Assembly: GCA_946811185.2 (NCBI GenBank)
Contig: OX328113.1
Coordinates: 21,551,521 to 21,615,520, forward strand
Source of the DNA: Hippopus hippopus
Taxonomy: Eukaryota; Mollusca; Bivalvia; Cardiida; Cardiidae
Direction of reading: 5' to 3'
Length of the DNA stretch: 64,000 nucleotides
Shown: one piece after another, positions 33,231 through 43,150 of the stretch
How positions within the stretch are numbered: position 1 is the first letter of the stretch
Layout: every line of letters starts with the position of its first letter
Notes under the pieces: model-generated
Told to the model about the DNA's origin: nothing
Seen by the model: the letters and a program-made list of their open reading frames with translations, nothing else
The model's database searches: none
Translations under genes and position numbers: made by a program

Positions 33231-33622
33231 CTGTTGCATTTAGAGCAACCACTGTTTCCAGTACAGGTTATCGTTACAGGCAAAAGGCTGTCTTCACTAA
33301 TGCTGTGCTAAACGAAGGTGGGGGCTATAACAATACCACCGGTGTATTTACAGCACCCTCTAGTGGAGTGTACATGTTTATGGTACAGATATGTTGTTCA
33401 GGGAGTTATACTCTGTATGTGAATATAGTGCAAGATGACAATCCTGAGGTACGTGGTATGATCCAAAACAGTATTTGTGACAGTCTAAGTGTGCTGATGT
33501 CACTGACGACCGGAAATGAAGTATGGGTGACATTGTCGTCGTCATCATCATATAGCAGCAGCGTGATTATACAGGATTCAGATCATATTAATATGTTTCA
33601 GGGTACAAAGCTTAGTGTTTAA
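33231..33622 (+). CDS. Gene 2 exon 9: terminal C1q domain
   Basis: Acceptor atcttttcag (AG 33229-33230), phase 1, TAA stop at 33620-33622. It encodes residues 326-455, a full C1q head: AVAFRA start, LNEGGGYNNTTGVFTAPSSG with YMF, SVLMSLTTGNEVWV, and the final HINMFQGTKLSV. It has a serine-rich insertion (SSSSSYSSS) between the last strands that gene 1 lacks; this is encoded by repeated tcg/tca triplets. Sequon NTT. No collagen stalk precedes it; the TSP1 repeats take that position. Expected to trimerise outside the cell; the ligand is unknown. Confidence 0.95.
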
Positions 33623-33795
33623 CTCTTTTCCGGATGTCAAAATTCTAGACCTGTCCTATCTCAGACCAGTGAAAAAACAACTATAAATATGACTCAAATG
33701 ATGAGCTTTTTGTCTCTGAAAGGGTAGAAAAAATTTTTGAATGGGGAAAAAAAAAAACGCTGTTTACTAGCACGTTCTCCTTTTCAACAAGCTGA
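33619..33795. mobile_element. Family A MITE starting at the gene 2 stop codon
   Basis: The TTAA at 33619-33622 contains the stop codon and is followed by CTCTTTTCCGGATG, the family A terminus. The remainder (GGGTAGAAAAAATTTT, TTTACTAGCACGTTCTCC) is a diverged palindrome that breaks off at about 33795. It would form the start of the 3' UTR. Confidence 0.65.
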
Positions 33796-33850
33796 GCCCC
33801 GGTAACTCAGTTAGTAGAGTACAGGACTTGAGAACAGTGCTAGTTCGATT
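33788..33850 (+). mobile_element. tRNA-like SINE head
   Basis: A-box-like TAACTCAGTTAGTAGAG and B-box-like AGTTCGATTTT at tRNA spacing. The stems do not pair well, so this is not called as a tRNA gene. Confidence 0.5.
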
Positions 33851-34125
33851 TTGAAACACTGCCATAAAGCAGTAATACAGACCAAGATCAGGCTGCATAG
33901 GCTGAATTTGCTAAACACTTTCTGTCGAATACACGACAGGAAACCTACTCAGTTATAGCCCATACAAACACGCCCCATCCCCTCCCCGCATCACAACAAC
34001 TACCTATTTGCACACTTTCCTCGTGCTAAATATGGACATGTTTTCTATTCACAGTAAAGTGTGTTAGCCACATGTGTCAAATGTTTGTTTATGGGACTTT
34101 TTTAGTAATTGATGGATTATTTATA

Positions 34126-34135
34126 AATAAATAAA
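34126..34135 (+). promoter_or_regulatory. Possible polyadenylation signals of gene 2
   Basis: Two overlapping AATAAA hexamers about 505 bp after the stop, in an AT-rich context. Weak evidence on its own. Confidence 0.3.
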
Positions 34136-34299
34136 TTCTGGAAAATAATAAACATCGAGGTGGGTGAATTTATTGTTGTGGTTTTCATCTTTATCTTTTT
34201 AAGTGTCATTTTTTGTGTAATCATCATCGTACTCACTGTTGTTGTCTCCGTCACTTCTTTTTACATCACCTTATCCCCAACGAGGTTCAATGATGATCG

Positions 34300-34640
34300 T
34301 TGTGATGGGCTCAGTTGGTAATGCGCGGGGCTAGAAAATTTAGGAGTTGTGGGTTCGATGCCGAGCTCATTTAGCTTAATTAGGAAAAACAGGGCTTGAA
34401 AATTAGGGATTGTAGGTGCTATGGCTAAGTCAAGTGGCTCATAAAAACAGGGCTTGAAAATTAGGGGTTGTGGGTTCTATGGCCGAGCCCGGTGGTTCAC
34501 TTGATGACAACATGGATTGAAAATTAGGGGTTGAGAGTTCGATGCAAAGTCCTGTGGCTCAGTTGATGATAACATTGCTTTAAAATTAGGGATTTTGGGT
34601 TCGATGTCATGTCCTATGGCAGCCGGTCATGGGTTCGATC
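34300..34640 (+). repeat. Array of tRNA-like half units
   Basis: Starts with GGCTCAGTTGGTAATGCGCG and GGGTTCGATGCCGAG (A- and B-box-like). It then repeats about four times a unit of roughly 60 bp with 'ttgaaaattaggg.ttgtggg.tt.atg' and 'tggctca'. This looks like internal tandem growth of a SINE head. A shorter version is at 54840-55010. Confidence 0.6.
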
Positions 34641-34754
34641 TCAAAAAGAGAGATCGGGGTTTCACGCCAGTGCCGAAACTTGTGAGGCGAAAGAAGACAT
34701 GAAACACATGCATAATTAGCAGTCGCTCGTGATATGACTAAGATAATGTTTAAA

Positions 34755-34985
34755 GCGTCATGAACCACTAGCCCGAAAAAGAACCTCGTGCAACGTTCGT
34801 AACCTGGAGATCCCGGATTCGAACCCTACTGAAAGCATTGGGGTTTTCGTGGGAGTGTCCCTTGGGAAGACACTTCAGAGCCCTGGCCAAGTACTGGTGA
34901 AATCCAGGAAATACATAAATATGTAGCCGTGATATGACTGAAATTATTTTAAAAGCGGCGAAAAACACCATTCATTCAATCACCT
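34755..34985 (+). mobile_element. SINE-like unit
   Basis: tRNA-like B box GGATTCGAACCCTACT, body 'cacttcagagccctggcc' and 'gtactggtgaaatccagga', then 'gatatgactgaaattattt' and a tail with (attc)n. Its partner in the duplicated block is 55250-55480. Confidence 0.65.
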
Positions 34986-35084
34986 TCAATGTGAAACTAT
35001 TGCCATTGTGACAAAAATCATTTTCCCTAAAACTTACATTTAGACGTTGGAAAGCAGCCGATAACTTTAATAACATAGGTATCA

Positions 35085-35575
35085 TTTTAATTTCTTTATC
35101 GGACGACAAAATTTTAGACTTGTTCAACATGAAAGTGTTTGCAGACAATAGATTAAATTTCTGAGATTTGTCTAAGAAAGACTGATGATAAACATTGTGG
35201 ACAAATGGGAAAATGCTGGTTACCAGGTTATCAATGTCTTCCTTCCTTTTCGCGAGTACTAGACTAGGTCTTTGCAGTGTTTTGCCCAAGGACACTCCAA
35301 CAAGAATAGCCCTGCCAGCGGGGATCGTTCAAGAACTTGATCACCCAGCACCGTAACCCTTTACCGAACAATTTAGTGTTTGAATGACCACGAGAAAGAA
35401 AGCTTTTGGAAATACTGTGATGCAGAAAATGCTTTTCAAGCAGTAATTTCAAGTCCACTACCTACGGACAAATACTGTGTTGGCCATATTTGAATTGAAT
35501 TTGAATTGTCGTCTACAAATATTTCCAATTTGGACACGTCTACAATTTTGTTGTCTGGCAAAGAGTTAAGCTGAT
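35085..35575. mobile_element. Two diverged family A copies
   Basis: The first (35085-35245) has GGACGACAAAATTTTAGAC and AATGCTGGTTACCAGG. The second (35355-35575) runs from TAACCCTTTACCGAAC to TCTGGCAAAGAGTTAAG. Between them is SINE-like 'tttgcccaaggacactcc'. Confidence 0.65.
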
Positions 35576-35700
35576 CGATACAAAACCCAGAGGTTCTGCG
35601 CTCGATCCTCACCGGCCGCACTGGTTTTTCGTGGGCGTGTCCTTTGGCAAGGCGGAGTACCAACCTAGCACTAGTGGTGTCCAGGAAACACGTAGCAGAC
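35576..35700 (+). mobile_element. SINE-like fragment
   Basis: Words 'gctcgatcctcaccggcc', 'cgtgggcgtgtcctttggcaa' and 'ctagcactagtggtgtccagg' of the shared SINE body. Its counterpart in the duplication is 56095-56235. Confidence 0.6.
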
Positions 35701-35950
35701 TGTATAGATTAAGAACAGACTGCGCATGACAGGTAGTCTGATTATGGTCTTGGTCTTCATCGTGCTAAATAAGTGAAATGAAACTTTCAAGCCAATCGAG
35801 AAAAGATAATAGATATCTCCTCGGACAATGTAGATGCAAGATCAGACTGCATGTTCTTTGCAGTCTTATCTTAACAACACTATCCGCAAAAGGTCCCCGA
35901 GTTGCGTTTACCAGCCTGAGAGTAAAAAATTCCATAACCTCTTCTTTTGG
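35701..35950. mobile_element. Family B MITE copies
   Basis: Degenerate core at 35701-35760 and a clearer one at 35826-35890 (GATGCAAGATCAGACTGCAT with inverse), then CCGAGTTGCGTTTACCAGCC, the usual right flank. Confidence 0.7.
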
Positions 35951-36239
35951 TTTTAACTGCCGCTCTAGGTTTTGATACAATATATTGCTACATGAAACTA
36001 TCTTACAATCGCATCTGTTTAGTTTTTCACACTTCCATGATAATCTTTCCATGGATGTGGATTTGAAATTTTCGCAAACTTACAATGTAAACTATAAAAA
36101 TGCATGTGCGTTTTTATGCTGAATATAAAAAAAAAAAGTTATGTTCCGAATAAGCGAAGTGTCGCTGTGATATGCTGGTTCTTTTGAAAGCGGCATAACA
36201 ACAGCCTGGGTTTCAGTCTGATCATTTTTCTCTTCTATT

Positions 36240-36476
36240 TGAGCCATGCTTTCTGAAAAGGGGGCTTAATTCGTCTGTAACACGTCTGTGCAGGCTGTTC
36301 TGGGCCGAAACTTATTGCATTTGGTAAATTTTATGCATGTCAAAGGTCCAGTGTACCTCATGATTCCATTTGTTGTTAGACAAAATTGATTTTATGGGTC
36401 CATAATTATGTGCTGGACTGCTTGGTACAATACATCACGGAGACGCATTATGCCCCCTTTGCCAGAGCATGGCTCA
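36240..36476. mobile_element. Family C MITE
   Basis: TGAGCCATGCTTTCTGAAAA at the left and GCCAGAGCATGGCTCA at the right. The central palindrome is partly lost. Confidence 0.8.
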
Positions 36477-36699
36477 TTTATTTTGACGTTACTTGGTCAA
36501 AGTAAAAACAAAAACGGTACATAATTATTATTTTTAAAGATGTACGTAGGTCGTGATAAGGACTGATCGAGAAATTATTGGCACCTTGACTCGGGATGAA
36601 CAACTTTTGTCACAATCTTTTCACGTTTTCATGTTTGATGTCATCATCATCAGCATTTTACAGGGATATTTTCAAAGTTAATCTGCTGGATAGGTGTTT

Positions 36700-36948
36700 G
36701 ATTGTTGAGGTGCTGAGTTTTGTATTTACTGCACAATGCCGACTTTTAACGACCCTGGGAAAGAAGCCTTTTGAAAACATTGTTGGAAAAGGAGAAAATG
36801 TTGGTAACCAGCATTTTCTCCTTTTCCCACAATCTTGTCTACCCTATCAAAGAAAAATTGCACCATTTGAGCCACATTGAAATTGTTGTCTGCAAATGCT
36901 TTCAATTTGGATAAAGCTAAAATTTTGTCGTCTGGTAAAGGGTTAAAG
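36700..36948. mobile_element. Family A palindromic MITE
   Basis: Centre GGAGAAAATGTTGG/CCAGCATTTTCTCC at about 36795-36825, right end GGTAAAGGGTTAAAGC. Confidence 0.85.
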
Positions 36949-37039
36949 CGTATGCTTTATTAGAAGATAAAAATTAAGGATCGTCCATAATAACCGTATG
37001 TGCAGACGACAAATTCACCGTTATCCTTCCAAGTAACTT

Positions 37040-37515
37040 CAAATAATACTTTAAAGCCGACAGTAAAAATCCAAGATTTGCTACTTCAAAAAGATATTTT
37101 TGAAGAAAGCTATCTCCTCATTGGATAATGTAGATCCAAGATCAGACTGCACGTTCTGTGTCAGAGTTGTTTTTTGGGGGAAAATATCTTCTTATCGGAC
37201 AGTGTAGATCCAAGATCAGACTGCACGTTCTGTGTCAGAGTTGTTTTTTTGGGGAAAATATCTTCTTATCGGACAGTGTAGATCCAAGATCAGACAGCAC
37301 GTTCTGTTATTTTTTGGGGAAAATATCTTCTTATCGGATAGTGTAGATCCAAGATCAGACTGCACGTTCTGTGTCAGAGTTATTTTTGGGGGAAAATATC
37401 TTCTTATCGGACAGTGTAGATCCAAGATCAGACTGCACGTTCTGTACAGTCTGATCTTGATCTACACTGTCCGCAAAAAGTCAGTAAGTCGCGCTTAGCA
37501 CCGTAAGGGTTAAAT
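37040..37515. mobile_element. Family B MITE with internal tandem array
   Basis: Half of the palindrome (GTAGATCCAAGATCAGACTG) occurs five times, at 37130, 37204, 37278, 37343 and 37416. The spacing is 74, 74, 65 and 73 bp, separated by 'gggggaaaatatcttcttat'. Only the last is followed by the inverted half (TGATCTTGATCTACACTGTC) and the TAAGGGTTAA terminus. Confidence 0.85.
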
Positions 37516-37539
37516 GTAGCGCAAATAATAGTATATTTC

Positions 37540-37640
37540 CTTTAAAGTGAAGAAAACATTGTTGGAACACAAAAAATGTAGTTTACCATCATTTTCTTCA
37601 TTTCCCACAATGTTTTAGAATTCTTCTCTCCTGGTTATTA
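37540..37640. mobile_element. Family A MITE fragment
   Basis: GAAAACATTGTTGGAACAC ... TTCCCACAATGTTTTAG, about 100 bp. Confidence 0.6.
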
Positions 37641-37784
37641 AAACACGGGCCAGTATGATAGAAAGTTTTGATGAAAGAACTCTACTCACCTTGCGTTTAT
37701 AGCGTGACTTCCGGTAGAACTTTTTTTTTTCAATGTTTTTACAAGACATTGTATTCAAATAAAAACTACAACCTCAATCTAATA

Positions 37785-37990
37785 GGCTCCAAAGTGGCGT
37801 AATGGTTAGGGGACCCAACTCGGAAGGCGACGGCCCGAGATCGAGATGCACCCGCAACGAAAAAATAAAGAAAAATGCACAGAGCAACGGTGAAAAAGAG
37901 AAAGACAGCTGGATAGAGAAACAAACAGCCGGATAGAGAACGGGCAAGAAAGACACTTCAGCAGGCGATGGTGGGACACAGGGAAATTAC
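37785..37990 (+). mobile_element. tRNA-derived SINE
   Basis: The head has A-box-like GTGGCGTAATGGTTAGG and B-box-like GAGATCGAGATGC at tRNA distance. A purine-rich body follows ('agaaagacagctggataga' repeated once with changes). A close copy is at 57965-58180. The acceptor stem does not close, so it is not called a tRNA gene. Confidence 0.65.
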
Positions 37991-38010
37991 ATTTTACTAC
38001 TCTGTGTATT

Positions 38011-39265
38011 CAGGGATACCCTGGTGTATTGGAATCCATTTTTAGCGGATTTGCTAAACAGTATAGCAAATCCGCTTACTGTGATCGTTTTGACCGGAAC
38101 CAAATACATCATGCGTAACGACGCATGCGCGATCACTTTCAGTTTTGCATGGTTGATGTACGGGACGAACAACGCAGATCTACAAATGATATTCAGCTCT
38201 GACTTTGAACAATTCATACAAATTATGTATGATTTCTTTATCGGAATTTCGTAAAAACTAAAAATCTGTCAGTTTAAAATACTATAGATACTTAAACAAA
38301 GTTTTTTTTTTTTAATATTGCCACATGCGTATGAACACTGTTTACACAGACTGCCCTCGTTTTCATTCAAGAAATATTCATTCACAACTTGTGTCGTCCA
38401 CTGTCAAAATAAACAAGGAGATTAAGCACTAAATTTTTGAAATTACATTTTCAACTATGCATTATATCAAATATCTGTAACTGTTCAGATAGCTAGCTAG
38501 AATTTGACCGTAAATAATTTAAAACCATTTCGATAACCATAAAGTCGATTCGGCACCTTGTTACCACCCTTCGTATATCGATGCATCTCCGAAATTGTTT
38601 GAAACATTTCTGTTACACGTTTAAAGAAATGGAGATCATGCAGTCTATTAAAAGAAACTTATTTGATGTTTGTTTTATGCAAGACTGCATTGGAAAAGCT
38701 TCCAAGATTCCTCTCCAATTATCGAAGGGACATGAAGAAATCCTTCGTTTGCAAGCGGCCCCGATCAAGTACGAACCCGTGACATGAATTTATACTGAAG
38801 ATTTTTTTATGGGAAATCGTGTCCTTCTCAGTGAACTAGACATCCACTAACTTAGCCTAATATCCTGGACTTTAAGCCTCGGAGACTTACAATTGTCATC
38901 AAGGTGTAAAAGTCCTTCTAATACGCTTGAATTTTAATTTTTTACCTTTCATGCAACACAATAATTAAGATGAGGAATGCAGAATTTGCAGATAGATTTA
39001 TAATAAAGAGTCCACAGGAATGCATCTATACGTCTTACTGTTTGGACATGTAGATTTAAATTCCCTGATATATTATTGATGCTTGGAATTTTAAGTACAT
39101 GTACAGAGCAACTTTAGAATATTTACACATTATTTAATAAAGTAAATTTTTTATGATGAACTGCTGCTCAACCAAATTAGAAACTGTGCTTCATGTAAAC
39201 AGCTAGTAATTCAAACTTTAGAATGGAAGTATGTCTATAGTTTTTAAAGTTTTATAGGGGGACCC
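38011..39265. other. Repeat-poor AT-rich sequence
   Basis: A short perfect hairpin (AGCGGATTTGCTA with TAGCAAATCCGCT) lies at 38044-38076, inside an open frame of 76 codons (38024-38254). There is no domain, splice or codon evidence for a gene. The rest shows nothing recognisable. Confidence 0.4.
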
Positions 39266-39475
39266 AATTCCTTTAAGCTGCTAAGTGCTACTCAAGGACA
39301 TTTTGCAGACAATGTAGATCAGGATCAGATTGCACAGAAGGTGCAGTCTGATCTTGGATCTAGATACTGCTTTGTATGGGGGTATTTTTCCCCAAAAAAA
39401 TAACTTTGAAATAGCAATATTTGGATTTTTACCAGCGACTGGAAAGTTTCATTTTTGGTTAGGTAAAAGTCAATT
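39266..39475. mobile_element. Family B MITE
   Basis: Left flank 'taagctgctaagtgctactcaagg', core GTAGATCAGGATCAGATTGC with inverse, and right flank 'tttttaccagcgactggaaa'. Confidence 0.8.
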
Positions 39476-40600
39476 TTTACTTTGCTTGGCAACTTGTCAC
39501 ACTGCGTGTATCTTGATCCATTCTGGCTGCTATAGTACCTTGAGCTGTACCCAGGGCGGGAATTTACACATACCAAAAAATATCTGGACTGTGTTCTGCC
39601 AGGTTATGAGTGATGATTTTAATTCCTTTTGTTTGGACATTGAAAATGGATTCACCCAAAACTGTATTGGACTATAATGAATTGCCTTTTTACCAGTGTT
39701 AATATTGAATTTCAAGTATCTCATAATGCTACATCAGTTTTTTTTTCTGCACATGTCCCTGCAGTGGCTCAATTATGTAGTACATGTATGACTGTCAAAG
39801 TCATTAGGACATGGCTCAAAACTTCAAAAAGAAATCTAGATCTATATGTTTGAAGAAAACTTACATTATCAGACAAAATTTCAAACTCCCATCATACTAT
39901 AACTGTATCTTTCAATATATGTGAGACTAAAGTCCACTTTTACGTTGTGCTCATTCACACCTGCATTTTTTTGACTGAATAGAAATAGACCCAAGAATGT
40001 AAAGTCTGAGTTTGCATATTACATGTATGTCTGTTGTGTTTTATGAGATACTCATAAAATGAACTTGAAATTATTAAAGTTACAATAAAGGCAAAATATA
40101 AGCAAAGCGGGTTTTTAAATGCATTTCAATTTATATCATACCATTTAAAAGTATGGAAATTATTATGAAGATGACAATCTGTCATTGTATGGTCGGACCA
40201 AGTGTTAGTCACTGACAGAGAAATTAATATCAAAACTAGGTTAAAACCTCTCAGATAGCTGTGTCTTTTGATTACTTTTTGCCTGATTTTAAAATTGTTT
40301 TTTTCTGCCAGCAACTAACATATGGCCCAACAACACAATAACAGACTGTCATCTCCACAATATTTTCCATACTTTAAAATGGTATGATCTAAATTTAAAT
40401 GTATTATGACAGCTGCTTTGATATTTTGGCCTTTACTGGGCCTTTAAGTATTAGTCCATTTTTATAGTTAAGTGTAACACCAGTTTTTTTCTTTTGAAAC
40501 TGTATTATAATCTAAGTTCAGACTGCACTGAATATGAGGTCTGAGCTTGAATCTACATAGCCTAAGTTTTAGTTGCACGAAAATAGTGGTGAAATTACAT
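39476..40600. other. Repeat-poor AT-rich sequence
   Basis: Nothing recognised except a degenerate family B core at 40505-40560. A short inverted pair around 40120-40150 and 40370-40400 (ATATCATACCATTTAAAAGTAT and ATACTTTAAAATGGTATGAT) bounds about 270 bp and may be another MITE. Confidence 0.45.
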
Positions 40601-40604
40601 AATA

Positions 40605-40830
40605 TCATTCATTTATTTAGTGAAGTACTTTGAGACTGTGGTTGATTGGTGAAGGTGTAGGATGGATTATCCTGGGTTTTATCCTCACCTAGGTGCCAGG
40701 ATTTTGTAGGAGTGCCTATAGAAAAGACACTGCACAGAACCAGCCTAGCCCTAGTAAAACCAGAGAGGTACACAAATGAGTTGTTGTCACTGTAATACTG
40801 AAACAGTGTTGAAACTAATGTAATCATCAG
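40605..40830 (+). mobile_element. SINE-like unit, diverged
   Basis: Body words 'gacactgcacagaaccagcc', 'tagccctagtaaaacc' and 'tgtaatactgaaacagtg' match the other SINE bodies. Confidence 0.6.
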
Positions 40831-42105
40831 AAATCAGTATCAAATTACTCTTGGTAGGTAGTTACAACCAATTTCATGTTTTGTGGCACTGCATGAGTTG
40901 ACTTTACTTTTGTGAAATCATTATTTTCTTGACTTGTGTCTTTATGATGATACAAGGTAAATTTTCATTTATGTAACAGAAGGAAGGTATGTTCAATATT
41001 CATGAATTACACATGGCCTAAATCTTAGAAAATACTGAACACACCATTTAGTTTTCACCTTTCAGAGTATTACATAACATTCTTAAGTTCAGGAATAAAA
41101 CCAAGAACATTCTATTGAAAGGAAAGAAGAAATCATTGTATCTGAACAATCAAATATTATTTCTAGTTTGATTTTGTATTTCATTTTGAAATTAATACAT
41201 GTAGTTTCAAGTTGTGCAGTAATTAGGAGGAACCCTTGAAGGGATTTCTGGGTGTTGGAGTCATGGAATGGACAAGGTACTTCCAGTAAGAAATTGCATA
41301 CAAAATACCACTGTTTTTATTTTTCATAGAGGACTTAGGTGTTTTTTTTTAAACTAACCCATACTAGTTTCAAAATAATACATACTTTATACCTCAGAAT
41401 GAGGACAGTTTGTTTGTAATGTAGCAAAAGTAGATTAAGATCAGACAGCCTAGCACAGTAAAATTCCATTTCTATAGGCATAATATTTTAGATTTGAGCT
41501 GTTTGCAGTCTATATGATTATATCCACTATATAAAAGTAGATTTGTAAAATGCTGTTTTAAAAATCAAAACCTTGATGTCTGAGTACAGAAGTTTCAATA
41601 TTTCAAAAGAGTCTTGCATAATGATGAATAATGATGATTTTAGAAATGCTTTAAATGCTATGGAAAAGGAAAATACATGTATAGTCATCATGTTTAGTGT
41701 ATCTATTTAAGCTCACATGTTTAAAAACCCTAGGGCACTGAGCTGTTAATATTTTCAATCTGATTGAATGCATAATCTCAGACCAAAACCACCTTCACTA
41801 GTTCTCCTGAAAACCTTTGATTTTTTAGTGTAGCTAAATAAAGCTCAGCCAATTGAATAAGTTGTGTGAAAAGTTTTTCTGAACATCCTTCAAAATGGGA
41901 TAATATAGCCACACTTACCTTAGTTAAAACACATTGTATCCTTTATGGTGTTATGGAACGGGGAAAAATGACTTTAGTAAGAATGAAAAAAAAAGAAAAA
42001 TCTGTTGGTCTACCAATGTTTTCAAAAACTTAAGAGCTACATTTTGTGAGGATGACAGAAATGTCAGATAAAGGTTAACCTTGTAGGCCAATTTTAGATC
42101 CACAT
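40831..42105. other. Repeat-poor AT-rich sequence
   Basis: No coding or repeat structure recognised. Confidence 0.4.
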
Positions 42106-42109
42106 TGAT

Positions 42110-42310
42110 TAATTAAATGGCGTTTAATGTCGCCTTCAACATTATTTCAGTCATATAACTGCTACAAATAGCTTATTTATATATGTCTGGGTTTCAGCAG
42201 TACCAGGCTAGGGCTCTGAAGTGTCTTGCCTAAGGACACTCCCACAGAAAAACATATGGCCATCAGGTAACAAGTCCTGAACTATACTAGTAAGCCATGC
42301 AGGACCCCAG
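42110..42310 (-). mobile_element. SINE-like unit, minus strand
   Basis: 'ggcgtttaatgtcgcc', 'attatttcagtcatataac', 'gtttcagcagtaccaggc' and 'aggacactcccacag' are the inverse of the SINE body words seen at 34755 and 40605. Confidence 0.65.
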
Positions 42311-42479
42311 ATCCACATTTAAAGGGGAGTTAATTTTTGTAAGATTGTTCAGATTAGTCTATGTCCACCATCTGTGCATAAGTTACTTTTTGTTTTTTAT
42401 CATATAAAAATGATAAATGATTATCAAAAATGATAATCAAATGGATGCGATTTCATTATTCATTCCTTCCCCGATACAA

Positions 42480-42627
42480 AATGAACTGAATTTTACACAT
42501 ATGATTGAAAATACTGTTGGAACAGGAGAAAATACTGCTTACCAGAATTTTATCCTCGTCCCGATATGCGTTCAATTTCCTATTTCCTTCAGGATTATTA
42601 ACACAGAGTGTTTGGTAAAGTGTTAAA
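42480..42627. mobile_element. Family A MITE fragment
   Basis: GGAGAAAATACTGCTTACC centre and TTTGGTAAAGTGTTAA right end. The left part is diverged. Confidence 0.55.
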
Positions 42628-42769
42628 ATAAACCCCAATCAAAATTTTCTCCAGATCCAGTTGTCAAATGCCAAGGAAAGCTGACATGGATATGCTGCAT
42701 ACTGGTATATCCCACAGATTGGTATAAATGTATAGCATGTGTTTGTATAAGGGGACACTTATACTATCT

Positions 42770-42860
42770 TGCTATAGAGCTAGCTTTTGAAGCAATATAG
42801 TAGAGCATTTGCCTTAGGACCTGAAAGTTCTTGGTTCAATCCCAGCCTTGGGAGGCTATT
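42770..42860 (+). mobile_element. tRNA-like SINE head
   Basis: B box TGGTTCAATCCCAGCC and a degenerate A box AGTAGAGCATTTGCC. The stems are incomplete. Confidence 0.45.
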
Positions 42861-42999
42861 TAATAGAACTGTTACAGATTCATGTAATCAGTACTCAGAA
42901 TGCATAATGGTTTGTCCATAAGGCCTTTATTTCACCTTTGAATTTTGTGTCATACAAGGTTGAATTGGGAGCATTTTTGAGGATTTTTCATTTTTTAGC

Positions 43000-43150
43000 C
43001 CTCAACCACACAATAAACCCTATGTTTTATGAGTTCTGTATAAAAGGGCTTATGAAAACATTGTTGGAAAGCAAGACATCAGTATTTCTTTTCCTTTTTT
43101 CTTCCAGAATTTTTTCTACACCCTTTACCAATACAAACCACATAATCTGA
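43000..43150. mobile_element. Family A MITE fragment
   Basis: 'tgaaaacattgttggaaag' with a degenerate palindrome to 'ccctttaccaatac'. Confidence 0.5.

Larger units (their letters stand above)
21812..33622 (+). other. Gene 2 model: Ly6-ShKT-TSP1x3-C1q secreted mosaic protein
   Basis: Join of nine exons (21812-21869, 23284-23363, 24146-24214, 25435-25555, 27752-27886, 29969-30139, 31321-31491, 32148-32318, 33231-33622). The total is 1368 nt including the stop, exactly divisible by three. Junction codons are all sense (Ala20, Val110, Val155, Val212, Asp269, Ala326). Intron phases are 1-0-0-1-1-1-1-1. No transmembrane segment is visible after the signal peptide, so secretion is expected. Each domain is seen directly; their presence in one transcript is inferred from order, strand, phase and the lack of any other start or stop exon between them. 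Confidence 0.75.
33873..38010. repeat. Segmental duplication, copy 1
   Basis: Sequence from about 33873 to about 38010 recurs in the same order and orientation at 54420-58205. Anchors: 'cgtgctaaatatggacatg' near 34022 with 'cgtgcttaatttggaccag' near 54568; the SINE/tRNA-like cluster; the family A units; and 'acttccggtagaacttttt' at 37708 with 57898. Offsets run from about 20.55 kb to 20.19 kb, so indels accumulated after duplication. Confidence 0.85.

Noticed and set aside
33788..33850. A functional tRNA gene
   Set aside because: A- and B-box-like words are present, but I could not pair an acceptor stem or all arms, so it is treated as a SINE head. The same holds for 34300, 37795, 42775, 43313 and 54911.
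38024..38254. 76-codon plus-strand ORF as a novel small protein
   Set aside because: No signal, domain, splice sites or homologous second copy could be seen; it contains a perfect hairpin and a mirrored minus-strand ORF of the same length.
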